64,000 nt of DNA from assembly GCA_947450115.1 (NCBI GenBank), contig CANFUE010000006.1:1-64000 (forward strand). The letters are read 5' to 3'. Below are positions 17,969 through 26,927 of the stretch, piece by piece (position 1 is the stretch's first letter; each line of letters opens with the position of its first letter). Source of the stretch: Acidimicrobiaceae bacterium. Lineage in GTDB: Bacteria > Actinomycetota > Acidimicrobiia > Acidimicrobiales > Ilumatobacteraceae. The notes below the pieces were generated by a model that worked only from the letters and a program-made list of their open reading frames with translations, did no database searches and was not told the origin of the DNA. The position numbers were made by a program, and so were the translations under genes.

Positions 17969-18838
17969 ATGGAATGGGTAGAAACAACAGGTCGTAGCAT
18001 CGACGAAGCAAAAAATGCAGCCCTCGACGCATTGGGTGTGGCAGAAGACGATGCCGAATTCGATATTTTAGAAGAGCCAACACAGGGTTTATTTGGACGT
18101 ACCCGCGGCGAGGCACGAGTGCGCGCGCGCGTACGCCCCACCCAGGCCCGCCAGAAAACTGAGCGCCGCAACCCGCGCCGCAAGCCAGCTGGTGAAAAGA
18201 CCAACAACGCCGAACAGGCTGCAGGCGAAGCTCGTCCGGAGCGTGCAAACACTCGCGGCCGTAACAACGACCGTCCACGCCAGGCAAAGCCTGCCGGCGA
18301 AGGCAATCGTCGTCCACCGCGCGAACCACGTGAACCGCGCGACGACGATCGTCCAAAGGGCGACCCGGTCGACCCCGCATTGGTGAGCGCCCAGGCAGTT
18401 ACCTTTCTCACGGGCGTAGTAAATGCATTTGGCCTTGTCGGAACAGTGGTCGTAGAGCGCGAAGGCGAAGAACTCGAAGCACAAGTGAACGGCGACGACC
18501 TTGGCCTCTTGGTGGGTCCACGCGGCAACACGCTCTTGGCATTGCAAGACCTCACACGAGTAGTTGCACAACGTCGCTTGGGTGACCACGACACACGCTT
18601 GCGCGTCGATGTTGCTGGTTACCGCGAGCGCCGTCGTGACGCACTCACCCGTTTCGCCCTGAAAGTAGCGGGCGAAGTAGTGGAGTCGGGCCAGCCCCGC
18701 GTGCTCGAGCCAATGGCATCTGCCGACCGCAAAGTGGTCCACGACGCCTTGTCTGAGCAAACTGGTGTTGTTACCCGCTCACGTGGCGATGACCCGTATC
18801 GTCAAATTGTGGTAGAGCCAGCGCAGTCTGGCGAGTAA
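17969..18838 (+). CDS. khpB: Jag/KhpB RNA-binding protein (Jag-N, KH, R3H) with long Arg/Pro-rich linker
   Basis: MEWVETTGRSIDEAKNAALDALGV; GNTLLALQDLTRVVAQRR; R3H RRRDALTRFALKVA...EPMASADRKVVHDAL. Confidence 0.93.
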   Translation: MEWVETTGRSIDEAKNAALDALGVAEDDAEFDILEEPTQGLFGRTRGEARVRARVRPTQARQKTERRNPRRKPAGEKTNNAEQAAGEARPERANTRGRNNDRPRQAKPAGEGNRRPPREPREPRDDDRPKGDPVDPALVSAQAVTFLTGVVNAFGLVGTVVVEREGEELEAQVNGDDLGLLVGPRGNTLLALQDLTRVVAQRRLGDHDTRLRVDVAGYRERRRDALTRFALKVAGEVVESGQPRVLEPMASADRKVVHDALSEQTGVVTRSRGDDPYRQIVVEPAQSGE

Positions 18839-18848
18839 GACACTTCTC

Positions 18849-19457
18849 GTGGCGCGCACCGTTCACGAGATCTTGACCGACGCACAACGCATCGGCGCGC
18901 TTGGCCTTCGCCCTATTAGCGAAGTCATCGAGCACGCCGGTGCGTTTGCTTTTGCACTCCCCGACTCGTGCCGCCAAGTTGTAGACCTCGGGTCGGGTGC
19001 GGGGGTTCCTGGTTTAGTAGTTGCCGAGCTACGGCCCGAGCTGCAGATCACCCTGGTCGACCGCCGGGCAAAACGCACCGATGCGCTCGAGCGTGCCATC
19101 GCTTCGTTGGGCTGGGGCGACCGAGTGCGCGTGGTCTGCGCTGACGTCGGCATGCTCACGCGACAAGACGAGTGGCGGGAAACTTTTGACGCGGCGATGT
19201 CGCGCGGATTTGGCCCACATGAAACCACACTGAAGTACTCAGCTGCACTGGTACGACCAGGCGGAGTGATCTTGTTGAGCGAGCCGCCGGCAAGCACCAA
19301 GAGCCGCTGGGAACCGACCGTCGTCGAAGGCGCTGGGCTCATAGGGCCAGAGTTCGTACAGCACCTGGCCCGCTTCGTCAAAAAACGGAGCGTTGAAAAA
19401 GATCCCCGAATGTTCCACGTGGAACATCAGAAATCGGCAAAATGGGGGCCAAACTGA
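18849..19457 (+). CDS. rsmG: 16S rRNA (guanine-N7) methyltransferase RsmG
   Basis: VVDLGSGAGVPGLVVAELRPELQITLVDRRAKRTDALERA. Confidence 0.95.
   Translation: MARTVHEILTDAQRIGALGLRPISEVIEHAGAFAFALPDSCRQVVDLGSGAGVPGLVVAELRPELQITLVDRRAKRTDALERAIASLGWGDRVRVVCADVGMLTRQDEWRETFDAAMSRGFGPHETTLKYSAALVRPGGVILLSEPPASTKSRWEPTVVEGAGLIGPEFVQHLARFVKKRSVEKDPRMFHVEHQKSAKWGPN
19411..19426. promoter_or_regulatory. parS site (inside rsmG 3' end)
   Basis: Perfect palindrome TGTTCCACGTGGAACA. Confidence 0.92.
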
Positions 19458-19487
19458 ACAGAATTGCCGCATTTGGGGTGAAAACAG

Positions 19488-19503
19488 TGTTCCACGTGGA
19501 ACA
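19488..19503. promoter_or_regulatory. parS site (upstream of parA)
   Basis: Perfect palindrome TGTTCCACGTGGAACA, 77 bp from the first copy. Confidence 0.93.
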
Positions 19504-19555
19504 TTTTATTTCCCCATCCACCCGCCGATGTGGTTGGCGGGAGTAATATAGAGGC

Positions 19556-20332
19556 ATGTCAACCACCGTGTCGGGGCCCCGCATCATCGCTATTTCCAAT
19601 AATAAAGGTGGCGTAGCGAAGACCACTACCACCGTCAACCTTGGCGCCTGCTTCGCAGAACTGGGCTTGCGGACACTCATTATTGACCTCGACCCGCAGG
19701 GCAATGCTTCGTCGTCTCTCGGCATCGACACTCGCGATCTCGAGAACACCATCTATGACGTGCTCATTCAAGAGGTGCCGCTGGAAGATGCGGTGGAGCC
19801 CACCGCGGTCAAAAACCTTTTCATCGTTCCCTCCAACATCAACCTGGCCGGAGCAGAAATTGAGCTCGTGTCGGCCTTCGGACGCGAAAATCGCCTCCGC
19901 AACGCCATTGCCCCCGTTGCCGATCAGTGGGACTACATCCTCATCGACTGTCCCCCGTCGGTTGGTTTACTCACGGTAAACGCACTCACTGCCGCAACGG
20001 AAATTATTACCCCTGTGCAAACGGAATATATTCCTCTCGAAGGAATTGAGATTTTGTTGAAGAATTTGCACCTCATTCGCAAGAACTTGAACCCCAGCCT
20101 CCCCGACCCCACCTTCTTATGCGTGATGTATATGCGTAATAACTTGGCCGATCAGGTAGTGGCGGAGTTGCGCAATAAATTTGGAGAGCGCGTGTACAAG
20201 ACGGTGATCCCGCGCAACGTACGCTTGAGTGAAGCCCCATCATTTGGACAGCCCATCACCACCTTCGATACCGGTTCTTCTGGTGCCAAGGCGTATCGGG
20301 CAGCAGCAAAGGAGATTGTCAGTGGCGCGTAA
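19556..20332 (+). CDS. parA: Chromosome partitioning ATPase ParA/Soj
   Basis: IAISNNKGGVAKTTTTVNLGACFAELG; VLLIDLDPQGNASS-type motif; VRLSEAPSFGQPI. Confidence 0.97.
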   Translation: MSTTVSGPRIIAISNNKGGVAKTTTTVNLGACFAELGLRTLIIDLDPQGNASSSLGIDTRDLENTIYDVLIQEVPLEDAVEPTAVKNLFIVPSNINLAGAEIELVSAFGRENRLRNAIAPVADQWDYILIDCPPSVGLLTVNALTAATEIITPVQTEYIPLEGIEILLKNLHLIRKNLNPSLPDPTFLCVMYMRNNLADQVVAELRNKFGERVYKTVIPRNVRLSEAPSFGQPITTFDTGSSGAKAYRAAAKEIVSGA

Positions 20333-21233
20333 AAGTGGATTAGGAAAGGGTCTCGGAGCCCTCATCACCGCCGACCTTGTGGAGAAAACCGAGGTGGGTG
20401 CAGCAACTGGAGTTGATGGCCCATTGCTGCGCGATATCCCTGTGCAGTCCATTGAGGCAAACCCGCATCAACCCCGCGTGCATTTCGACGAAAGCGCACT
20501 CTCGGAACTCACCGACTCCATTCGTGCAATTGGCGTGTTGCAACCCATCTTGGTGCGCCAGGTAGCCGATGGAAAGTATCAACTCATTGCGGGCGAACGG
20601 CGCTGGCGTGCAGCAACGCGAGCAGGCCTTGCCACAGTTCCTGCAGTTGTGCGACCTACCGACGATATTGCATCGGTAGAACAAGCACTGGTGGAAAACC
20701 TCCATCGCCAAGATCTCACTCCACTGGAAGAAGCTTCTGCTTACCAACAGTTGATGGACGACTTCGCCTTTACACATGAAAAAATCGCCACCCGCGTGGG
20801 AAAAAGTCGCTCGGCTATTACGAACGCATTACGTCTCTTGACATTGCCACCAAGCATTCAGCATCTCTTGGCCGATGGTCGTTTAGCTGCGGGTCATGCG
20901 AAGGCAATTTTGGGTACTCCCGACCGTGCCTTCCAAGAGCAGTTGGCGCGTCGCGCAGTTGACGAAGGTTGGTCGGTGCGTGCAGTAGAAGACGCAGTTC
21001 GCGAGCGCCAGGGCGGTAAGTCCATTGTCGACGTGGAAGAGCCTGCGCAACCCACGGGCAAAAAGCCGGGGCTGCGACCACCAGGACTATTAGAACTGGA
21101 AAACCTCTTAAGCGAGTTTCTTGCGACCAAGGTGACCGTGGCAATGAACGGGAAACGCGGGCGGGTAGGCATAGATTTTGCTGACTTAGAAGACCTGGAA
21201 CGGATCTATCGCAAGATGACCGAGCAGGCCTAA
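20322..21233 (+). CDS. parB: ParB/Spo0J/Noc partition protein
   Basis: MARKSGLGKGLGALI (GTG start); ANPHQPRVHF; GERRWRAATRAGLATVPAVVR; VENLHRQDLTPLEEASAYQQL. Confidence 0.97.
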   Translation: MARKSGLGKGLGALITADLVEKTEVGAATGVDGPLLRDIPVQSIEANPHQPRVHFDESALSELTDSIRAIGVLQPILVRQVADGKYQLIAGERRWRAATRAGLATVPAVVRPTDDIASVEQALVENLHRQDLTPLEEASAYQQLMDDFAFTHEKIATRVGKSRSAITNALRLLTLPPSIQHLLADGRLAAGHAKAILGTPDRAFQEQLARRAVDEGWSVRAVEDAVRERQGGKSIVDVEEPAQPTGKKPGLRPPGLLELENLLSEFLATKVTVAMNGKRGRVGIDFADLEDLERIYRKMTEQA

Positions 21234-21286
21234 CCCGCTAAAAGTCTTGATGTCTAGGCGAGGGTGATGTCAACCTCGTCTAGAGG

Positions 21287-21365
21287 TTACACACAGCCTG
21301 TGGATAAACCTGAGGATAACGCTGGGAAAACCTTGTGTATACAAGGGGGATAAACCTGTGGATAC
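21287..21365. promoter_or_regulatory. Phased DnaA-box-like array downstream of parB
   Basis: TTACACACA 21287, TGTGGATAA 21299, TGAGGATAA 21311, TGTGTATAC 21334, GGGGATAA about 21346, TGTGGATAC 21357. Confidence 0.75.
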
Positions 21366-21371
21366 AACGGG

Positions 21372-22349
21372 CTACTGCTGAACTTGTTGTTGCTTCAACA
21401 CGAGCGACATCGCCTCGGCAACTTCGGGGCCATGTTGGGTAATGACATCGAAGGGTCCAAGGCTGCACATCACCGCCGGCATCCGTGTTTCACGCAAAAT
21501 GGGGAGCCGCATACCGACGCTATTCACCACCAGGGTAGGAATTGCCGCGCGCAGGGCATCGGCAATTTTGTTACTCAGCAATTCGCCGCCCGCCGAACTA
21601 AATCCGGGCACTGCGTAAAACGCAATAGTGCATTCAGCTTCGGCGTGTGCTTCCAGCCCAATATAGGTGTCGGCATGAAAGTGATTAGCTGCAAGTACGT
21701 GGGCGGGCACGTCGGGCTCATCGACAAGCATGACGATTTCATGGGCATCACGCAGCGCGCGTGAAATGAGACGAGCAACTCCACTGAGCCCACCAAATTG
21801 CCCCACTACAACGCGGCGCAATCTTCTTTCGTCGCCCATCGCGCGAAATCGTTCGGAGTCGCGCAAAGAAGAGATACCCGGGCCTTCTCCGGACTGCGAA
21901 CTCAGGCGCTCGAGTGCACCAACGGTGTCGTTGCTGCAAATGCCGTCAATAGAGAGACCAGCATTTTTTTGAAACTCGCTGATGGCACGAGCAAGGAGCG
22001 GCCCGAAAATGCCATCAACACGGCCGCAGTCGAACCCCAAGCGCGACAGCAGTGATTGCAGTTGCGTGACATCATCACCACGAAAGTTGGGCGACGTGAG
22101 ATACAGCATGCGATCTCCAAGAGACCACGATGCTTCAACGAGTGCGCTCCATGCAGCAATATCGCACACTCCATCGGTGCGTAAACCGCGTGATGCTTGG
22201 AACTCCACTAAAGCTTTTTCAGTGGCAACACAAAAGAAACTCTCCTCATCGAGAGAGTGTTGAATGAAGCCACAACTCCGTAACCGCCGCTGGAGATCGC
22301 GGACGGTCTCGTTGCGTTGGCCAGCAGTTAGAGGGAAGGGGTCAGAAAT
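21372..22349 (-). CDS. CwlM-like protein: two peptidoglycan-binding domains plus amidase_3-like domain
   Basis: VTQLQSLLSRLGFDCGRVDGIFGPLLARAISEFQKNAGL; upstream in-frame VRDLQRRLRSCGFIQHSLDEESFFCVATEKALVEFQASRG; position after trxA. Probable ATT start at 22349; ORF track starts at GTG 22208. Confidence 0.75.
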   Translation of the reverse strand: MSDPFPLTAGQRNETVRDLQRRLRSCGFIQHSLDEESFFCVATEKALVEFQASRGLRTDGVCDIAAWSALVEASWSLGDRMLYLTSPNFRGDDVTQLQSLLSRLGFDCGRVDGIFGPLLARAISEFQKNAGLSIDGICSNDTVGALERLSSQSGEGPGISSLRDSERFRAMGDERRLRRVVVGQFGGLSGVARLISRALRDAHEIVMLVDEPDVPAHVLAANHFHADTYIGLEAHAEAECTIAFYAVPGFSSAGGELLSNKIADALRAAIPTLVVNSVGMRLPILRETRMPAVMCSLGPFDVITQHGPEVAEAMSLVLKQQQVQQ

Positions 22350-22666
22350 TCTGACAACTCCTGCAAGAGGGCACCCTTGCCTTTTGCGCCAACAAGACGC
22401 TTGACAAGTTCGCCATTATTGAAAAGCAACAATGTAGGAATACTCATCACGTTGTAACGCTGAGCGATATCACCATGATCATCAACGTTGAGTTTGCTCA
22501 CCACGAGTGCATCTTTTTGCTCAACAGCAATTTCCGCAAGGATAGGAGCAATCATTTTGCATGGGCCACACCATTCGGCCCAGAAGTCGACAAGAACAGG
22601 TTTGCTTGAACCATTCACTGTTTCGTCGAAAGTAGAACTGGTGAGAGTAACAATGCCGTCTGCCAT
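22328..22666 (-). CDS. trxA: Thioredoxin
   Basis: VLVDFWAEWCGPCKMIAPILAEIA; MSIPTLLLFNNGE. Confidence 0.97.
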   Translation of the reverse strand: MADGIVTLTSSTFDETVNGSSKPVLVDFWAEWCGPCKMIAPILAEIAVEQKDALVVSKLNVDDHGDIAQRYNVMSIPTLLLFNNGELVKRLVGAKGKGALLQELSEFLTPSL

Positions 22667-22720
22667 GGGGGCTCCTTTGTTGATGCGCTTGCGATGCGCG
22701 GTTTTTTCTCTTACTGAAGT

Positions 22721-23677
22721 CTAGGCGAGAGAAGCGTGCTCTGACTCGAGCCAACGCTCACAATCGATGGCGGCCATACATCCAGAGCCTGCTGCAGTAA
22801 TTGCTTGTCGATACGTATGGTCTTGCACGTCTCCACAGGCAAAAACCCCAGGAATATTGGTGTACGACGACCCTGGGCGAGTAGCAAGGTACCCATTTTC
22901 TTCCATGTCGAGAACGCCTGTGAAAAGACCAGTATTTGGCTTATGACCAATGGCAATGAAGAGCCCAGACACGTTCATTTGCGAACGCTCGCCGGTGACG
23001 GTGTCTTCAAGAACGATGCCTTCAAGCATGTCGGTTCCCTGCAACTCAACAACTGCGCTATTCCATTTGAATTCAATGCGCTCATTGTTTTCTGCACGAT
23101 CACGCATAATTTTTGACGCGCGCAATTCAGAACGACGATGCACGATGGTGACTTTCGAAGCGAACTTGGTGAGGAATGTTGCTTCTTCTACTGCGCTATC
23201 GCCGCCACCAACAACCACAATTTCTTTCCCACGGAAAAAGAACCCGTCACACGTTGCACAGGTGGATACACCGTGACCAACAAGTGCTGTTTCATTGGGA
23301 AGACCCAACATCAATGATTGTGCACCAGTGCTCACAATGACTGCATCAGCAGTGAATTCTTGGTCACGTGTCCATGCACGAAATGGACGTGCAGAAAAAT
23401 CGACTCGCGTTACTTTGTCGGTGAGAAATGATGCGCCAAAGCGAGCTGCCTGCTCACGAAAACGACTCATGAGTTCTGGGCCCATAATGCCGTCGGGGAA
23501 GCCAGGAAAGTTTTCTACTTCAGTGGTGAGCATGAGCTGCCCACCTGGCTGATCGGTAGTAGAAGACGGCTCGCCTTCGATGATGAATGGATTGAGATTG
23601 GCTCGAGCCGCATAGATGGCCGCAGTGAGCCCTGCAGGGCCAGAACCAATGATGAGGACATGATGATGAGTTGCCAT
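22721..23677 (-). CDS. trxB: Thioredoxin-disulfide reductase
   Basis: HHVLIIGSGPAGLTAAIYAARANL; CATCDGFFF; GVFACGDVQDHTYRQAITAAGSGCMAA. Confidence 0.97.
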   Translation of the reverse strand: MATHHHVLIIGSGPAGLTAAIYAARANLNPFIIEGEPSSTTDQPGGQLMLTTEVENFPGFPDGIMGPELMSRFREQAARFGASFLTDKVTRVDFSARPFRAWTRDQEFTADAVIVSTGAQSLMLGLPNETALVGHGVSTCATCDGFFFRGKEIVVVGGGDSAVEEATFLTKFASKVTIVHRRSELRASKIMRDRAENNERIEFKWNSAVVELQGTDMLEGIVLEDTVTGERSQMNVSGLFIAIGHKPNTGLFTGVLDMEENGYLATRPGSSYTNIPGVFACGDVQDHTYRQAITAAGSGCMAAIDCERWLESEHASLA

Positions 23678-23703
23678 AAGAGTCTCCAAGGAAATAGTGA
23701 GAG

Positions 23704-24039
23704 TTAGGAATCGAGTTCGTCGGATTTGCGGTGCTGCTTGCGCGCCACAAGGAGACCAACGAGAAAGAAGAGCACGCCCAATATGAGATACGAGGCCCAT
23801 ACGGAAGTGGGGCGCGAGAAGGCAGTGTCGAGTGCAGCTTGCAGTGCGCGTGTTGCACCGATGGCAAAGAGCACCACCATGATGACAACACCAGTTGCTA
23901 CTAAAAAGCCATAGACAATGCCACGCACCACGGTGATGACCGGGCGTGTGGTGCGATCACGAACAAAACCCACCCACTTGTCGATGCTGGCGACAGTGTT
24001 GCGCGCCCAATCGGGGTCGGTGAACGGGTTAGAGAGCAC
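23704..24039 (-). CDS. Small membrane protein (two predicted TM helices)
   Basis: Hydrophobic stretches in VVRGIVYGFLVATGVVIMVVLFAIG and ASYLILGVLFFLVGLLVA. Confidence 0.6.
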   Translation of the reverse strand: MLSNPFTDPDWARNTVASIDKWVGFVRDRTTRPVITVVRGIVYGFLVATGVVIMVVLFAIGATRALQAALDTAFSRPTSVWASYLILGVLFFLVGLLVARKQHRKSDELDS

Positions 24040-24081
24040 ATGTTGAGCCTAATGGCTAAAGGCGTTTCTCTTCGGGAACAG

Positions 24082-24564
24082 TTACTTGGCAGGTGCTTGC
24101 CACAAAATTGCGCAGGTTTCGGCGTTGTACACCGTGAGAGTGGGAACGCCATTGCGCACTTCTTTTGCCACGAGTGCGGGTGGAGTGCCCATGATGAGGA
24201 AAGTATCGGTGGTGGAAGAAACTTCTGTACTTACACAAGCGCGGGTATTGATACTTGACGATGGTGCCGCATTTTTAATGAGAGAAACTTCGGCGGGTGC
24301 ACTATTGCTGCGTTTCCCGATGCCGAGCCCCAATGCAAAAAGACCAACAGCGGCCACGGCACTCAGTGCTATGAAGATGCGATTCGGCCGTCGTGATGCA
24401 AGTGGCACCACGTTGGTGGGTTCGCCAGACGCCATGCTGGCAACGTGGCCTAAAGCAGCAGCGATATGTGTATCGCGCACTTGTGGGTCGGGGGTCGTTC
24501 CTAAATGACGCAATGCAGCCTCGAGTGGGCCATTGTCGGTGGGGTCAAAAGAAGGTGTGGTCAT
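24082..24564 (-). CDS. Putative anti-sigma factor-like membrane protein
   Basis: Single TM (IFIALSAVAAVGLFALGLGIG); ATGA overlap with the sigma factor gene. Confidence 0.55.
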   Translation of the reverse strand: MTTPSFDPTDNGPLEAALRHLGTTPDPQVRDTHIAAALGHVASMASGEPTNVVPLASRRPNRIFIALSAVAAVGLFALGLGIGKRSNSAPAEVSLIKNAAPSSSINTRACVSTEVSSTTDTFLIMGTPPALVAKEVRNGVPTLTVYNAETCAILWQAPAK

Positions 24565-25181
24565 GATGATGAACCCGCAGAAGGAGATGACGGGGTACCT
24601 AAGTTTGGTTCGTCTGAAGGGGAAAGTGTTGTCGGGTTGGCCAATTTCTCACCGAGAAGCGTCTTGCCCCTGGCTAAGCGTGATCTCACCGTTCCGACGG
24701 GAACTTCAAGCACTGCAGCAATTTCGGCATAATCAAGGTCGGCGATATAGCGCAAGACGATTGCCGCACGAAACTCTTCTGGCAAGGTGCCAAGTGCATG
24801 GGCCACGCGGCTCGAGTCAACAAGGTGCTCGGCAAGGAGTGCAGTGGGGTCAACCACATGGTTGCTCGCTACACCATGAGCGCTGGCGGCATCATTTAAA
24901 GGAACAGTTCCACCATGGCGCTGAACACGGCGAATTTCATCAATTGCAGAATTTGTTGCAATGCGATAGATCCAGGTAGACAGTGCCGCTTTTCCATCGA
25001 AGCGGGGGAGACCTTTCACAATGGCAATGAGTGCGTTTTGTACCGCATCGTCAGCACTTTCGCGGCTGAGCACCATGCGGTGACATACGGAATGAACAGC
25101 GTTGTAGTGCACCCGCAGTAATTGGTCTACTGCGGAGACATCTCCCGATTGGGCGCGTTCAAGAAGGCGCTCAGTGTCCAT
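24561..25181 (-). CDS. ECF-type RNA polymerase sigma factor (SigM-like by position)
   Basis: DQLLRVHYNAVHSVCHRMV...DAVQNALIAIVKGLPRFDGKAALSTWIYRIATNSAIDEIRR; YAEIAAVLEVPVGTVRSRLARGK. Confidence 0.93.
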   Translation of the reverse strand: MDTERLLERAQSGDVSAVDQLLRVHYNAVHSVCHRMVLSRESADDAVQNALIAIVKGLPRFDGKAALSTWIYRIATNSAIDEIRRVQRHGGTVPLNDAASAHGVASNHVVDPTALLAEHLVDSSRVAHALGTLPEEFRAAIVLRYIADLDYAEIAAVLEVPVGTVRSRLARGKTLLGEKLANPTTLSPSDEPNLGTPSSPSAGSSS

Positions 25182-25206
25182 AGTGGAAGGTTAGCCAGTG
25201 TCGTTC

Positions 25207-26862
25207 TTAGGGAGCAGTTGCCGAGACAAAGCTGATGTCGTTGACGACACCTTGAAATGGATTTTTTGTCGAACACTGCGGACTGCGTGCAGCGGAACGT
25301 AAATAGACAAGGACGTATTGCGAAGGTGTAGAAATGTTGAAAGTTGCTACTCCTGGATTGTCGCTCGCAGAGCTTGTGAGCGCGGGGCCCCAACTATCAA
25401 GTTTGCTCGGCAACATGTCGGAGTAGCCATAAACATCAACGGCCCACGGGGCATAACCAAAATCAATAGACAGCGTTCCCGTACTGCGGCCCGACAACTC
25501 GGCAACAAACCCGACTCCATTTTTGCTTCCGAAGTGATTGTTCCCGTAGCACACGGTATGCCACTGAGTACCCGACTTGCCGTCGAGCAAATGGGGGAGT
25601 TGGTCATCGTTTTCGACCTTGTCATCTCCGGCGGGGTCATAACTGCTGACGTTCTTAATGGTGACAGGCCCCGTGGCGATGGGAGTAGTAGACGCACTTG
25701 CAATGGGAGTTTTGGCGGAGGGCGACGACACGCTGCGCCACAGCACAACACCAGCGAGCACAACACCAATGACCACCGCTGCGGCCAACATCGAGGTTGG
25801 TGTGACGCGATGTGCGCGTTTTTCCAAAGCTTTGTTCACTGGGCGCGATGCACTTGAACTGCGAAATGTGTCTACGCGTGGTGTTGGTTTACTAATAACA
25901 GGGTCACCAGGAATACTTGCTGCAGTTGTTGTTGGTGGTGTGGGGTCGCGCAATATTTCCCGTGCACCAACAGGCATGGTGTTGCCATATGGCGGCGTTA
26001 AACCAGTAGGAGTTCCATCTAAACCAATTTCACGTGCGCTGTACAGCGCTGCGCGCACTGCTTCACCAGAGCCCTGACGTTGTTCTGGGTCACGGGCCAA
26101 CATTTGATGAATAATTTGCGCTAACTGGGGCGGCAATGTGGGGCGAATTTTTAAAATGTCGGGTGCGTCACCTTGTACACGGGCAAGCGCAGTTTCTACA
26201 TCGGTACCGCCAACGAAGGGCACTCGGCCTGCTAGGCATTCGTAGAGCACGAGACCAAGTGAGTATAAATCTGCACGCCCGTCTAGCTTTTTACCACTCA
26301 CTTGCTCGGGAGATAAGTACTTAGCAGTACCCATCATGATGTTGTCGTTGGTGAGGTCAGATTCACTTCCACTCAACGTTTTTGCAATTCCAAAATCGGT
26401 GAGCAGTACACGACCAGCAGGGGTAATGAGAATATTCGCAGGCTTAATGTCGCGATGAACAAGGTCTTTTGCATGAGCAGCATCTAGTGCTGTTGCAACT
26501 GCCATCCCGATGTGAACAGTGAGGCCGGGGCTAATGCGATGTCGCTTATCGAGCAGTTCACGCAAACTTTGCCCGTTGATGTATTCCATGACAACTGCTT
26601 GACGACCTGCGTCTTCAACGACGTCATACACGGTGACGATGTTGGGTGAACTAAGTGCGGCAGATGCTTTTGCTTCGCGACGAAAGCGTTCGTTGCCTAC
26701 GCGATCATCGTCGTGATGAGCGCGCATTACTTTGACAGCTACATCACGATCGAGCGAGGTGTCTTTTGCTAGCCATACTTCTGCCATGCCACCTTGACCA
26801 ATGCGACGTATCAATCGATAACGCGCACCAATAAGTGTGTTGGGAATAAGAGAAGGAGACAT
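25207..26862 (-). CDS. Ser/Thr protein kinase: intact catalytic domain, TM, C-terminal discoidin-like extracellular domain
   Basis: DVAVKVM, LVHRDIKPANIL, LTDFGIAK; TM SMLAAAVVIGVVLAGVVLW; C-terminal SSYDPAGDDKVENDDQLPHLLDGKSGTQWHTVCYGN. Confidence 0.92.
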   Translation of the reverse strand: MSPSLIPNTLIGARYRLIRRIGQGGMAEVWLAKDTSLDRDVAVKVMRAHHDDDRVGNERFRREAKASAALSSPNIVTVYDVVEDAGRQAVVMEYINGQSLRELLDKRHRISPGLTVHIGMAVATALDAAHAKDLVHRDIKPANILITPAGRVLLTDFGIAKTLSGSESDLTNDNIMMGTAKYLSPEQVSGKKLDGRADLYSLGLVLYECLAGRVPFVGGTDVETALARVQGDAPDILKIRPTLPPQLAQIIHQMLARDPEQRQGSGEAVRAALYSAREIGLDGTPTGLTPPYGNTMPVGAREILRDPTPPTTTAASIPGDPVISKPTPRVDTFRSSSASRPVNKALEKRAHRVTPTSMLAAAVVIGVVLAGVVLWRSVSSPSAKTPIASASTTPIATGPVTIKNVSSYDPAGDDKVENDDQLPHLLDGKSGTQWHTVCYGNNHFGSKNGVGFVAELSGRSTGTLSIDFGYAPWAVDVYGYSDMLPSKLDSWGPALTSSASDNPGVATFNISTPSQYVLVYLRSAARSPQCSTKNPFQGVVNDISFVSATAP

Positions 26863-26927
26863 TGCTGTGCATCACGCTAGTTGCGCAGCGTTGCACGATT
26901 GAGGCAATGCGATGATGTGAAGCGTTT

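Noticed and set aside
18120-18360. Arg/Pro-rich low-complexity stretch in khpB
   Set aside because: Disordered linker between Jag-N and KH-R3H domains is common in actinobacteria.
17938-18760. 218-aa and 223-aa minus-strand ORFs opposite jag/khpB
   Set aside because: Shadow ORFs over a recognised Jag/R3H gene.
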